A stretch of DNA of 64,000 nt from Rhabdobacter roseus (GTDB lineage: Bacteria; Bacteroidota; Bacteroidia; Cytophagales; Spirosomataceae): the NCBI RefSeq assembly GCF_014202275.1, contig NZ_JACHGF010000002.1, forward strand, positions 124,001 through 188,000. Reading direction: 5' to 3'. Below, piece by piece: positions 1-8,956 of the stretch (position 1 is the first letter of the stretch; every line of letters begins with the position of its first letter). The notes under the pieces are model-generated. The model saw only the letters and a list, made by a program, of their open reading frames with translations, searched no databases and was not told the origin of the DNA. The translations under genes were made by a program, and so were the position numbers.

Positions 1-120
1 CGCGTGGCGGCCATCTTTGGTGAGGTAAAGGCAAAAGGACGGCCTATTTACCAGCCCCGGCCGCCGAAAAAGGGACCGTTCGATCAAATTTTATTGGAAA
101 TAATCGAGAAAAAACTGTAA
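1..120 (+). CDS. C-terminal end of an unidentified protein (partial)
   Basis: An open frame enters from the left edge of the window and ends at TAA 118-120, leaving 39 residues rich in Lys, Pro and Ile. It ends 23 bases before cas6 on the same strand. The fragment has no motif I recognise, so no function is offered. Base composition is mixed, GC-rich at first and AT-rich over the last 40 bases. It could be the last residues of a gene co-transcribed with cas6, or an unrelated upstream gene. Confidence 0.5.
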   Translation, partial: RVAAIFGEVKAKGRPIYQPRPPKKGPFDQILLEIIEKKL

Positions 121-143
121 ACTGCCTCCATATCCATGACCCC

Positions 144-1001
144 ATGCGCTTTAAACTAATCCTCCGCCCCGAAAAAGACCGACAGCACCTGCTGTTCAAC
201 TACCAGTACCCGCTCATGGCCTGGCTCTACGGCCTGCTCCACCGGGCCGACGCCGACTATGCCGCTTTCCTGCACCAGCAGGGCTACGCCGTCCCCGATC
301 GCCGGAAGTCGTTCAAGCACTTTACTTTTTCGAGCCTGCTGATTCCGCGCATGGAGAAGCCCCGCCCCGGCGACACGTATATGGTACTTCGTTCGAGGGA
401 AATTGAGCTGGTGGTGTCGTTCTACCTGGACCGCGCCGCCGAAGGTTTCGTAGTAGGGCTGTTCCAGAATCAACGCCTGAGTCTTTTCAATCAGCAACAC
501 CGCGCCGACTTCGTCGTGGAGCGCGTCGAGACGCTGCCCCGTACCCAGGCACAGGTACTTGAAAGTACCCCAAGCTCCGGGCCTACCAGTTTGATTTTTA
601 GTACGTTATCGCCTTTGGTCGTAGCCGAGAAGGTTCGGGGGCTGGATCAGTACCTGGCTCCCACCGACGCCCGCTACCCGGCGCTTTTCGCCCTGAACCT
701 CGTCGATAAGTACCGCTCCCTGGTACCTGACGCCCTGCCCGCGATGGACGCCGCCACGGCCGCGCAACTGGTGAAGTTCCGACTCCTGCCCGAGCAAAAT
801 CGCATCAAAACCCGAAAGATTGTGATCAAAGAAGGGAAAGAAGCGCAAACGAAAGTAGTTGGGTACCACCACTTTCACTTTGAAGTAACGGCCCCGCCGG
901 AGCTGCTAGAGCTAGGGTACCTGGGCGGCTTTGGCAAGTACTGCGCCAACGGCATGGGCTGCGTAGAGGTGGTGGAGAAAGTACCGGTGGCGAGTGGGTG
1001 A
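144..1001 (+). CDS. cas6: CRISPR-associated endoribonuclease Cas6
   Basis: Cas6 cuts the CRISPR precursor transcript inside each repeat to give crRNAs with an 8-nt 5' handle. The 285-residue product has the family architecture: an N-terminal ferredoxin-like half with a His-containing helix (WLYGLLHRADADY, about residues 27-39) and a C-terminal glycine-rich loop (GYLGGFGKYCANGMG, about 259-273) typical of the second RAMP fold. It is the first gene of the cas locus, ahead of the effector genes. It is GC-rich and carries about ten RGTACY words, like the bulk of the window and unlike the AT-rich cas8b-cas3 genes that follow. The ATG at 144 is the natural start. The exact catalytic residues cannot be set without an alignment. 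Confidence 0.9.
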   Translation: MRFKLILRPEKDRQHLLFNYQYPLMAWLYGLLHRADADYAAFLHQQGYAVPDRRKSFKHFTFSSLLIPRMEKPRPGDTYMVLRSREIELVVSFYLDRAAEGFVVGLFQNQRLSLFNQQHRADFVVERVETLPRTQAQVLESTPSSGPTSLIFSTLSPLVVAEKVRGLDQYLAPTDARYPALFALNLVDKYRSLVPDALPAMDAATAAQLVKFRLLPEQNRIKTRKIVIKEGKEAQTKVVGYHHFHFEVTAPPELLELGYLGGFGKYCANGMGCVEVVEKVPVASG

Positions 1002-1003
1002 GG

Positions 1004-1156
1004 TTAAGAAGATTTAACGTTCTTGATCTTTTTGATTAAGTCCTGTTGGCTAAGGCGTTTACCTCGGAGCTGACGAATCTCATCCCAACTCATTTCAGAG
1101 AGAGTTTTGCCGGTGATGCTATTGACCGCAGTTGTCTTGTCTGATTTCTTGCTCAT
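1004..1156 (-). CDS. small hypothetical protein at the left edge of the AT-rich cas block
   Basis: This is a 50-residue, Lys- and Ser-rich protein beginning MSKKSDKTT and ending KKIKNVKSS. The middle (LSEMSWDEIRQLRGKRLSQQ) looks like a short amphipathic helical pair. I chose the ATG at 1156 over an upstream one because the extra 12 residues are hydrophobic and atypical. The gene converges on cas6 with a 2-base gap and diverges from cas8b across a 69-base AT-rich spacer. On the minus strand that spacer has TTTG, 18 bases, then TATTTTG, close to the Bacteroidota -33/-7 promoter. No family is recognised. It could be a small regulator of the neighbouring genes, an antitoxin-like protein, or a chance frame. 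Confidence 0.4.
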   Translation of the reverse strand: MSKKSDKTTAVNSITGKTLSEMSWDEIRQLRGKRLSQQDLIKKIKNVKSS

Positions 1157-1225
1157 TGAATTTAAAATTAATATTTCCTGCAAAATAAACAAAATAGTTC
1201 CTTTTCAAAGTAATAATTATATAGC

Positions 1226-3211
1226 ATGATAAAAGAGCTAATCAACTTTACGCGAAACCTTGATGAGGATTTCAAGAACTTGGGCGTAAGTCCCAGAGAA
1301 GGATTACACGTTTTAATTTCCACAAAAGAAATAGACGACATTGTAAAAATAGATACTGAAAATTATCAATACGCAATGTATTCTAAAAGAATGGCAGAGG
1401 AAAGCGAATTATTGAAGCGATGTAAATTCCTCTCTCAAAATGCTTGGTGCATTGATACAAACAAATGTTTTGACCTTCCTACGAAAGCTATTCACTCCTG
1501 TTCTCCATATTTAGTAGCATTTAAAAGAGAGCATTTAAAGGGAGGAGAGAAATACAAGAAAAATGAAGAAAAGAAAAAAAAACAGGTACATGAACGCTTT
1601 GCTGAGTATTTTGCCAAAGCGGAAGCCCTATTTCCAGACGATGACAGTAAATATAAAAATCAAGTATTTCAGCTTTTTTTTAAAAGTGGAGGTTTCAATG
1701 ATTTGTTGAATGAAATCTTGGAGAAAAATAGTGTCGAGAATCAAAGATTAAGTACGATTAAAGTTGATTTAGAGCAAAAAGCCAAAGACACAAAGGAAAA
1801 AAATGAAAAAGAAGAATTGAAAATGAAGATCAAAGACCTTGACAACCAACTACTTGCAGTAAAAGAATTGGAAGATAGTGATTATATACTTTTCTATCTT
1901 GACAAATCTTTAGATGAATATAAAACTGTTCATAAAAAATACTTGGCAGATAAATTATTCAATACTGATAAGTATAATACATTACCAAATGACGAAGGTT
2001 TAATTTTTGGTACAAGTAATTTTATGAATGGCTACAACAGTAGTATGCCATTTTTGACTCACCAAACTGCCAGTTTTGACATTACAGGACGTATTTCAGA
2101 TGTTGATGCAAAGCATTTATTTGACTTTAAGCAAATCTTACCGAGAAAAATATTGCCTAATCCACTTCCAATTTTCATTTATCAAGATGAATTTATTAAA
2201 GATGGCAAAAAACAGACCTATGTAAGCCTTTTCAAAAATAGCGGTTTTAAAAAAGGATATAGAGAGATGTTAGACGAGCTTTGGCAAAACAATGCAAGTA
2301 ATTTTGAAAATTACTACTTGCTTACTTGGCAAAACACCAAAGACGGTTTGGTTTTCCAAGACTTCGATTTTGTAAGTAAGTTTGAATATGAGCTAGAGGC
2401 ACAAATTGAAAACTACTTTGAAATTCAAGAAAAAGGTGGAAAGTCTTTACATCATTATCAAAAAATCAATACTGTTTTTGCTTTTGAACAAGCCGTTTTT
2501 AAACCTTTACTTCAAAGTAAATATCTTCGTTTAGACTATTTCAATGAATTAAAAAATGAAGATTATGAGCATTTAGGAAACACTTTTCAGGCCTATTCCA
2601 AATACCGTAAAACTGTGTATGATTATGTCTATAAGTCAAAAAGACAAGGAATTGACGAGCATATTTTTTCGGATATGGTTTTTAGCCACATCAAAGATGA
2701 TTTGAAGCAAAACAATGGATACAGTATCAAAGAAAAACTAAACATATGGTTTAGTCTGTATGAGGATTTTCAACCAAAAAACCATAAAAATGAAATAACA
2801 ATGGCAAGTAAACTAAAACATTACCAAGTATTTGTGGCTCGCCTTTCAATGGGCGAAGCCGACACTGAGACTGCTACCGATGCAGATTTTGCCTTTGCCG
2901 CCGGGCAGGTAATAGACTATGTGTTGAATAAAAGCAAATCTGACGATAAGAGTTATCAGTTGTTGGAGCCATACCTACAACAAGCTAAGTGTCAAGAGTT
3001 CAAACGAGCGATTGCCAACGACATAGCCCGCTACAAACATGCTATCAACGACAGCGAATCGCGGTTTAAGGCTGTATGTGATTTTGTATTGACTTACGAA
3101 ACTACTACCAATATGAAAGAACTTATGCCTGAAATATTGGCGGGTGTTTTTTCTAAATGTCAGTTTTTTAACAAAAAAGAGACAACCGTATCTTCTACTC
3201 AAAATAACTAA
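1226..3211 (+). CDS. cas8b: type I-B Cascade large subunit Cas8b (TM1802/Csh1-like)
   Basis: This is the large subunit of the type I-B surveillance complex, which recognises the PAM and recruits Cas3. The assignment rests on order (directly before cas7, cas5 and cas3), size (661 residues, usual for Csh1/TM1802 proteins) and the characteristic start MIKELINFTRNL. Residues about 175-215 are a charged Lys/Glu-rich segment likely to form a coiled coil. Sequence similarity within this family is low, so subfamily placement is by context. The gene is strongly AT-rich and has no RGTACY word, in contrast to cas6. A 26-base gap separates it from cas7, suggesting one transcript. Confidence 0.85.
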   Translation: MIKELINFTRNLDEDFKNLGVSPREGLHVLISTKEIDDIVKIDTENYQYAMYSKRMAEESELLKRCKFLSQNAWCIDTNKCFDLPTKAIHSCSPYLVAFKREHLKGGEKYKKNEEKKKKQVHERFAEYFAKAEALFPDDDSKYKNQVFQLFFKSGGFNDLLNEILEKNSVENQRLSTIKVDLEQKAKDTKEKNEKEELKMKIKDLDNQLLAVKELEDSDYILFYLDKSLDEYKTVHKKYLADKLFNTDKYNTLPNDEGLIFGTSNFMNGYNSSMPFLTHQTASFDITGRISDVDAKHLFDFKQILPRKILPNPLPIFIYQDEFIKDGKKQTYVSLFKNSGFKKGYREMLDELWQNNASNFENYYLLTWQNTKDGLVFQDFDFVSKFEYELEAQIENYFEIQEKGGKSLHHYQKINTVFAFEQAVFKPLLQSKYLRLDYFNELKNEDYEHLGNTFQAYSKYRKTVYDYVYKSKRQGIDEHIFSDMVFSHIKDDLKQNNGYSIKEKLNIWFSLYEDFQPKNHKNEITMASKLKHYQVFVARLSMGEADTETATDADFAFAAGQVIDYVLNKSKSDDKSYQLLEPYLQQAKCQEFKRAIANDIARYKHAINDSESRFKAVCDFVLTYETTTNMKELMPEILAGVFSKCQFFNKKETTVSSTQNN

Positions 3212-3237
3212 TCAAGAACTTTTAAATTCAATCGAAC

Positions 3238-4158
3238 ATGAGTAATTCATTCAAAAACCGTGTATTTGGCTGTGCCATCATTAAATCAATCAACTCAAAC
3301 TATAATGCTGATTTTTCACATCAACCCCGAACCTTACCGAATGGAACTGTTTATGCGACTGACAAAACATTAAAATGGTCAGTCAGGAATTATTGGAAAA
3401 AAAATCTCAATTCTAACGTTTTTTATTCAAAGACTTTTGATGAAAATATGAGTCCGAGAACATTAGATGAAACATTTGAGAGCCATTTTGGGAAAGATAT
3501 TTTCAAAATTTCTGATAAGAACAAACTCAGGCTTGAAGTACTTAAAAGTATAATGAGTTATGTAGATGTTCGCCTTTTCGGAGGTACATACGCCGGTAAA
3601 ACCAATATTTCTATCCACGGTGCTTGTCAGATAACACATGGGGTTAATCGTTTCAGAGAAAATGTGATTTATTCTGAGCAAATCATGTCGCCATTTAGAA
3701 ACCCGAGTGAGAAAAACAACGATAGTACCATGACCACTCTCGGTACACAGTCAAAGCTGCAAGAAGGGCATTATGTGCATCACTTTTCCGTGAATCCCAG
3801 AAATATCGAAGACGATGTAAAGCTTGTGGGAGTAGATGGAATCTCGATTGATGATATTGAGAAATTGAAAGAAGGCCTGAGAAAGGGGGTGACATACTAC
3901 GATTCGGCGGCGAAAGCAGGTACAGAAAACGAACTGTTGCTTTGGGTACAGTTGAAAGAAAACTCCAAATTAGTGCTTCCTTCTTTTGTGGAGTTAGTTA
4001 CTGTAAAGGATGATAAAACCATTGATTTACAGAAAGTTGCTGACGTGTTAACAAAAGAACATGTGAAAGGAGAAATTGAAAAAATTGAGTTGTACTACAG
4101 TATAGGTATCACCAAAATAACCAATGAGCCTGCGAATGCAATCAAAATGGAACTTTAA
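3238..4158 (+). CDS. cas7: Cascade backbone subunit Cas7 (Csh2/Cas7b family)
   Basis: Cas7 polymerises along the crRNA spacer to form the Cascade backbone. The 306-residue protein starts MSNSFKNRVFGCAIIKSINSN. It shows the Csh2-type pattern of an early R-x-x-G-x-x-x-I-K strand, a TDKTLKWSVRNYW segment, and a central GGTYAGKTNISIHGACQITHG region (about residues 118-138) that matches the conserved RNA-binding core of the family. It lies between cas8b and cas5 with short gaps (26 and 14 bases) in the same AT-rich block, so the four effector genes form one operon. Confidence 0.88.
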   Translation: MSNSFKNRVFGCAIIKSINSNYNADFSHQPRTLPNGTVYATDKTLKWSVRNYWKKNLNSNVFYSKTFDENMSPRTLDETFESHFGKDIFKISDKNKLRLEVLKSIMSYVDVRLFGGTYAGKTNISIHGACQITHGVNRFRENVIYSEQIMSPFRNPSEKNNDSTMTTLGTQSKLQEGHYVHHFSVNPRNIEDDVKLVGVDGISIDDIEKLKEGLRKGVTYYDSAAKAGTENELLLWVQLKENSKLVLPSFVELVTVKDDKTIDLQKVADVLTKEHVKGEIEKIELYYSIGITKITNEPANAIKMEL

Positions 4159-4172
4159 ATCCACAATACACA

Positions 4173-4937
4173 ATGGAAAAATTAGTTTCGATTGAATTGA
4201 AAAGCGATTTTGGCTTTTTCAGAAAGCCTGATGCCAACAACACCGTTAATCTATCCTACAATATGCTCCATAAACCTGCCCTTTTGGGCATTTTTGGGGC
4301 TATTGTAGGCTTAGAGGGATATAAAGAAAAAGGGAAACCACCGCAATATTATGAGGTTTTTAAAAACCTAAAAATAGGTATTGAGCCGCTCGGCCACGAA
4401 AAAGGAAATTTTCAAAAAACGGTTATCAAATATTCAAATACAGTTGGTTACGCAAATAATGGCTCAACCTATTTGACCGAAGAAGCGACGCTCATTAAGC
4501 CTGGTTATCGGGTTTACGCGTTGTTGGATTTAGAGGACGATAAGCAACACTTGCTGTATGAATACCTAAAAGAGGGAAAGGCTGAATACTTGCCATATTT
4601 TGGCAAAAATGAATTCGCTGCTTGGTGGGAAGATTTTCAAGAGTATGATTATCAGTATATTGAGAAACCACTCGGTGATTTCAGAGTCAGAACTCTCTTT
4701 TTGAAACAAGAAGTCATAAAAGAACAAAAGACTGCTCCATTTCTTGATTTTACGTCTTTTTGGGAGAACGAAACTCCATTCATGTACTTTGAAAGGCTTC
4801 CCAGAGACTTTAATCTCACTTTGTTTCAGTATGATTTGGGGGATTCTGTATTTACCACTTTTGGCTTAAAGCAGTCTGCCAATATTGACAATCTTTATCA
4901 TCTAACCGGTTCGGAGTATTATGTCCAACTCTTATAA
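4173..4937 (+). CDS. cas5: Cascade subunit Cas5 (Cas5b/Cas5h)
   Basis: Cas5 caps the 5' handle of the crRNA in type I complexes. The 254-residue product begins with a RAMP-type strand (SIELKSDFGFFRKPDANN) followed by the family signature LHKPALLGIFGAIVGLEGY at about residues 30-48. This corresponds to the conserved P-x-x-x-G-x-x-G-A-x-x-G motif of Cas5. Its 3' end overlaps the cas3 start by 17 bases, which indicates translational coupling. Composition is AT-rich like the rest of the effector block. Confidence 0.9.
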   Translation: MEKLVSIELKSDFGFFRKPDANNTVNLSYNMLHKPALLGIFGAIVGLEGYKEKGKPPQYYEVFKNLKIGIEPLGHEKGNFQKTVIKYSNTVGYANNGSTYLTEEATLIKPGYRVYALLDLEDDKQHLLYEYLKEGKAEYLPYFGKNEFAAWWEDFQEYDYQYIEKPLGDFRVRTLFLKQEVIKEQKTAPFLDFTSFWENETPFMYFERLPRDFNLTLFQYDLGDSVFTTFGLKQSANIDNLYHLTGSEYYVQLL

Positions 4938-7737
4938 AACGGTTGCCGATATTTTAAAAGCAACACCCCCTATCAACGATTTCCTGATAGACTCAGATAT
5001 ATATTATGCTCATATATCACCCAAAAATGCGGTTAATCCACTCCCGCCTGAAACCCTTCAAGAGCATATTGAGTTAGTGCAAAAAAAATTTGAGTTGCTC
5101 ACGGAAAAGCATGGCTTAGATAGAGTTATTGATAATCTAATCCGTGATTTTCTAAACAATCAGAAGATAGAAAGTGAAAAGTTAGGTAATTTTCTCAAAC
5201 GGCTTTTTGTCAATACCGTAGTCTTTCACGATTTTGGAAAGATTAACGAGAACTTTCAGGCAAGTCCCGATAAAATGAATAATCCTCATTTTAGGGGAAA
5301 AGAAAAGTCAAAAAGCGTTCTTTCAACGCATCATTCAAGTTTAGGTGCTTATTTGTTCATTGTCAAGCACATTGACGAAGCAAGAGTACAAGTAGAATCT
5401 CAGTACAACCCAATTGTTATGTTGGCTATACTGATGCTTTCGTATCCTATTTTTAAGCATCATGGTAAATATTTAAATGACGAATATAAAGATAAGATTA
5501 GCTTTACAGCCGATGAGGTGAATAGTATGAAAGTGTACGTAGCTAATTATCAGTATAAACTAGCACCTCAGATTACCGATTTACTGCCTTTGCATCTGAA
5601 AGTTGCTTTTGAAAAACTTGATACAATACCGAATTTATTAAAGCCTTTTTCTCTCTATTCATTAGTCCGTCTTAGCTTTTCATTGCTCACAGCTTCTGAT
5701 TATTTAGCGTCAGGCCAGTATATGACCGGCATTGAAATAAAAGAGTTTGGCGTTTTGAGTCTAAGAAGAATCAATGAATTATTTGATTTTGTAAGTACCA
5801 GCAGTACACTTCTAAATGGCAAAGAGAACTTCAATAAAGCTACTTACCAACAAGTAGAGATTGGCTACGAACTACAAAACCCCACAAATCAGAGCAACGA
5901 TAATTTGAATTTGCTACGTAAGGAAATGGCGTTGGAAGTAATTCGAAACATAAGAACCAACAGTCATAAAAACCTTTTTTACATTGAAGCTCCAACGGGT
6001 GGCGGCAAAACCAACCTTTCAATGCTGGCCGCTGTCGAACTACTAAAAGCCAGCGAGGCTGGAATAAACAAAGTTTTTTATGTTTTTCCATTCACAACGC
6101 TTATCACACAAACCTACACCGCTATTAAAGATACGCTTGGGCTAAGTGAAAACGAGGTAGTTCAACTTCACTCAAAGGCAGGATACAAGCAACAATTCGA
6201 GGAGGAGCAAAAAGATGGGGTTTATAGTGATGAAAAGAAAAACTACATTGATAACCTTTTTGTCAATTACCCATTCTGCTTGCTTTCGCACGTCAAATTC
6301 TTTGATTTGTTGAAAACCAACGAAAAAGAAGCTAACTATATGCTTCATCGATTGGCCAACTCGATTGTTGTGATTGATGAGCTTCAATCCTATGACCCGG
6401 CCCATTGGGATAAGATGCTGTATTTCATTACCCACTATGCCAAACTTTATAACATCAAATTCATCTTGATGTCTGCCACTCTACCTAAGTTAGGTAATTT
6501 GCAGGTTATTGATAAAGAGTATGTTAGCGACTTTGTTTATCTTCTGCCTAATGCCAAAAGAGATTATTTCCTAAACCCCAATTTCAGTGATCGAGTAAAG
6601 TTTAACTTTGATTTGTTTGAACGTGCAGATTTGGAGTTAGCAGAAATTGCAACAACACTTTTAGAAAAATCAAAAAAATATGCTACTTATGATTTTGGCC
6701 AACCTAAACCAAAAGGAAGTGTTTTTTGTATCATTGAGTTTATTTTCAAGAAGTCAGCAACTGAATTTTATGGAGAAATTTCTAAAATCAACGATGGTTT
6801 TTTTGATGAGATACTGTTACTTTCAGGAACAATTTTGGAACATCGGAGAAAAGAAATTATTAACCTTTTGAAAAATCCAGATACCCGAAAAAAACGAGTT
6901 TTGCTAATAACTACGCAAGTGGTGGAAGCGGGAGTAGATATTGATATGGATTTGGGCTTTAAAGACCGTTCGATGATCGACAGTGAAGAACAATTAGCAG
7001 GTCGTATCAATCGAAATGTCAATAAGAAAGAATGTACTTTATATCTCTTTAACTACAACAAAGAGCGGATAATTTACGGGCAGGATTTACGCTATCAAGA
7101 GACAAAGAAGTTGAAAACGGCTGATTACCAGCATATTTTATCTAATAAAGACTTTGATTTTTTGTACAACTCAGTATTTGCGAAAATAAACTTTTGGGAT
7201 AATTCTGATAAAATCAGCAATGAAAATCATAACGGGCAATTGAAGTTTTATCGTTCTAAAATTGAAAATCTACATTTCAAATCAGTTCATTGGGATTTTA
7301 AAATAATAGAACAGAACAATATTTCATGTTTTATTCCGCTTGACATCCCGATTGAAGTAGAAGGAGTTGTCAAGGGCGTTAAAGATATAATTTTTTCAAA
7401 AAACGAATTGACTTTTTTAAAGATTCATGGTATAGAGCCAAATCATGATTACTGCATTAATGGTGCACAAGTCTTTAACCTGTATGTGTCTTTTATTCAA
7501 AATAAGCGAGAGTTTGTACAGCAAAAAATTGGGGAGAAAATTTTACAGGGTATTATGTCAAACTTTATTTTTTCATTATTTGCCACTAAGAATTTAGAAG
7601 CTCAAATTATTCATTTTTCAGATGAATTTAAAAGTGATTTTGGTTATAAATATATTGAATTTTGGAAGGATTTTTATGATGTAAATTTTGGTATGGATGG
7701 AGATAGATTTAATAGTAACGAGACTCAATTTCTGTGA
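4921..7737 (+). CDS. cas3: CRISPR helicase-nuclease Cas3 (HD + DExH)
   Basis: Cas3 is recruited by Cascade to nick, unwind and degrade target DNA. The 938-residue protein has an N-terminal HD nuclease domain with H103-D104 and a downstream H137-H138 pair. A superfamily 2 helicase follows, with Walker A PTGGGKT (358-364), a DExH-like box DELQ (486-489), motif III SAT (518-520) and motif VI QLAGRINRN (691-699). All core residues needed for nuclease and helicase activity are visible, so it looks functional. It overlaps cas5 by 17 bases. The AT-rich composition ends about 80 bases after its stop, where GC-rich sequence resumes. The last 200 residues are not recognisable beyond the usual Cas3 C-terminal domain. 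Confidence 0.93.
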   Translation: MSNSYKTVADILKATPPINDFLIDSDIYYAHISPKNAVNPLPPETLQEHIELVQKKFELLTEKHGLDRVIDNLIRDFLNNQKIESEKLGNFLKRLFVNTVVFHDFGKINENFQASPDKMNNPHFRGKEKSKSVLSTHHSSLGAYLFIVKHIDEARVQVESQYNPIVMLAILMLSYPIFKHHGKYLNDEYKDKISFTADEVNSMKVYVANYQYKLAPQITDLLPLHLKVAFEKLDTIPNLLKPFSLYSLVRLSFSLLTASDYLASGQYMTGIEIKEFGVLSLRRINELFDFVSTSSTLLNGKENFNKATYQQVEIGYELQNPTNQSNDNLNLLRKEMALEVIRNIRTNSHKNLFYIEAPTGGGKTNLSMLAAVELLKASEAGINKVFYVFPFTTLITQTYTAIKDTLGLSENEVVQLHSKAGYKQQFEEEQKDGVYSDEKKNYIDNLFVNYPFCLLSHVKFFDLLKTNEKEANYMLHRLANSIVVIDELQSYDPAHWDKMLYFITHYAKLYNIKFILMSATLPKLGNLQVIDKEYVSDFVYLLPNAKRDYFLNPNFSDRVKFNFDLFERADLELAEIATTLLEKSKKYATYDFGQPKPKGSVFCIIEFIFKKSATEFYGEISKINDGFFDEILLLSGTILEHRRKEIINLLKNPDTRKKRVLLITTQVVEAGVDIDMDLGFKDRSMIDSEEQLAGRINRNVNKKECTLYLFNYNKERIIYGQDLRYQETKKLKTADYQHILSNKDFDFLYNSVFAKINFWDNSDKISNENHNGQLKFYRSKIENLHFKSVHWDFKIIEQNNISCFIPLDIPIEVEGVVKGVKDIIFSKNELTFLKIHGIEPNHDYCINGAQVFNLYVSFIQNKREFVQQKIGEKILQGIMSNFIFSLFATKNLEAQIIHFSDEFKSDFGYKYIEFWKDFYDVNFGMDGDRFNSNETQFL

Positions 7738-7827
7738 CTTAATTCTTTTAAACAAATATTTGATTGACAGATATTTGCAAAACTTAAGAGTGATTAACCG
7801 AGGTATTTTCTTAACTGCCCTAGCCCC

Positions 7828-8346
7828 ATGCATTACCCCAACCGCCTCTCTTCCGGTGCAAACAACATTGTCATAGCCCTTTCGGACACGGAAGTAGCCA
7901 AGCTATTTGTAGGCGATACCCGCTCGGACCTGGGCTCAGAGGCCGAAAAAATGAGATTTGCCAACGGGATAAACGGATTGGTTGTGGAGTTTGTAAGGCT
8001 GGATTATAGCGAGGAGCTAGTGGCGGAAATGCTGGTTATGGAGCGCTTGAAACCCATAGACTACCGGGCCTATGAAGTAGAACGCCGGGAATTATGGCTG
8101 GATGTATTCGAAGACGAGCTGAACGAACTGCACCGGGCGGGTTTTGTGCATCGCTCCCTCAAACGTCCGTCGGGAATTGGGGGGCAGTACTTTGATAATA
8201 TTCTGCTGACCGAAAAAGGCTTACGATTGATCGACGTAGGAATCTCGGCGTTGCGGGAGCAGGTAGGGGAAAAAATATTTGCCAAGTACCTGGAAACCGA
8301 GCGGCAGGAGATGGCCGCCTTTCGGGACTATTTTCTAAACCGCTAA
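7828..8346 (+). CDS. minimal protein-kinase-like (probable pseudokinase) protein inside the cas operon
   Basis: The 172-residue product is not a standard Cas protein. Its sequence follows the order of protein-kinase motifs: an ATP-lysine-like VAKLF (K25), a helix-C-like SEAEK (E38, E40), a hinge-like MERLKP (71-76), a catalytic-loop-like LHRAGFVHRSLKRP (101-114), a metal-binding Asn in FDNILL (N124) and a DFG-like IDVG (D136-G138). The catalytic Asp of HRD is Ser (HRS, 108-110), and about seven residues are inserted before the Asn. It may therefore bind nucleotide without phosphotransfer, or use the adjacent D123. It starts 90 bases after cas3 and ends 6 bases before cas4, in GC-rich sequence that carries RGTACY words. 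Kinase fold is my inference from motif order; a small unrelated alpha/beta protein remains possible. Confidence 0.55.
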   Translation: MHYPNRLSSGANNIVIALSDTEVAKLFVGDTRSDLGSEAEKMRFANGINGLVVEFVRLDYSEELVAEMLVMERLKPIDYRAYEVERRELWLDVFEDELNELHRAGFVHRSLKRPSGIGGQYFDNILLTEKGLRLIDVGISALREQVGEKIFAKYLETERQEMAAFRDYFLNR

Positions 8347-8352
8347 CCTCTA

Positions 8353-8898
8353 ATGAACATCAACGCTACGCTTATCAACCTGTACCACGTTTGCCAGCGG
8401 GAAATGTGGCTGCACGCGCACGTGATCCGGATGGAGCATACCTCAGACGTGGTGTACGAAGGCAAGCTGATCGGCGAGACGACCTACCCACAGCGGGCCG
8501 AGCGCTACACGGAAGTGGAGCTGTCGCTGGAGCCGGAGGTACCGGACGGCGCGCGCCTGACGGCCAAGATCGACTTCTACGACCCGCACCGGGGCGTGGT
8601 ACACGAGGTGAAGAAGTCGGCGGCGAAGGAGCAGGCGCACGTGGCTCAGGTGCAATTTTACCTGTATCTGCTGCGCAAAAACCAGATCAAGGCCGAGTAC
8701 GGGCTCATCGAGTACCCCAAGCTCCGCCAGACCGAGCGCGTGGAGCTGAGCGTGGCGGACGAAGCCCAGCTGGAAGGCTGGATCGCGGAGGCGGGTCGGA
8801 TCATCGCGACGGAGCAGTGCCCGCCGCTGCTGGCGAAATCAAAATGCCGCTCGTGTAGCTACTACGATTTTTGCTGGTCTTCAGAGCCAGCGTCGTAG
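8353..8898 (+). CDS. cas4: CRISPR adaptation exonuclease Cas4
   Basis: Cas4 is an iron-sulfur RecB-like nuclease that trims prespacers and sets PAM and orientation during spacer acquisition. The 181-residue protein has the expected cluster cysteines, C14 near the N-terminus and C165, C168 and C174 at the C-terminus (KCRSCSYYDFC). It also has RecB nuclease residues D74 (AKIDFYD), E85-x-K87 (HEVKK) and a Q-rich helix (AQVQFYLYLL, 98-107). It begins 6 bases after the kinase-like gene and lies 58 bases before cas1. GC content matches cas1 and cas2. A long frame in the same interval is a shadow of this gene. Confidence 0.93.
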   Translation: MNINATLINLYHVCQREMWLHAHVIRMEHTSDVVYEGKLIGETTYPQRAERYTEVELSLEPEVPDGARLTAKIDFYDPHRGVVHEVKKSAAKEQAHVAQVQFYLYLLRKNQIKAEYGLIEYPKLRQTERVELSVADEAQLEGWIAEAGRIIATEQCPPLLAKSKCRSCSYYDFCWSSEPAS

Positions 8899-8956
8899 CG
8901 TTGACGTCCATTGGAGGTAATCCCATAATCCCTAATTCACACTAATCCAGGATCGT

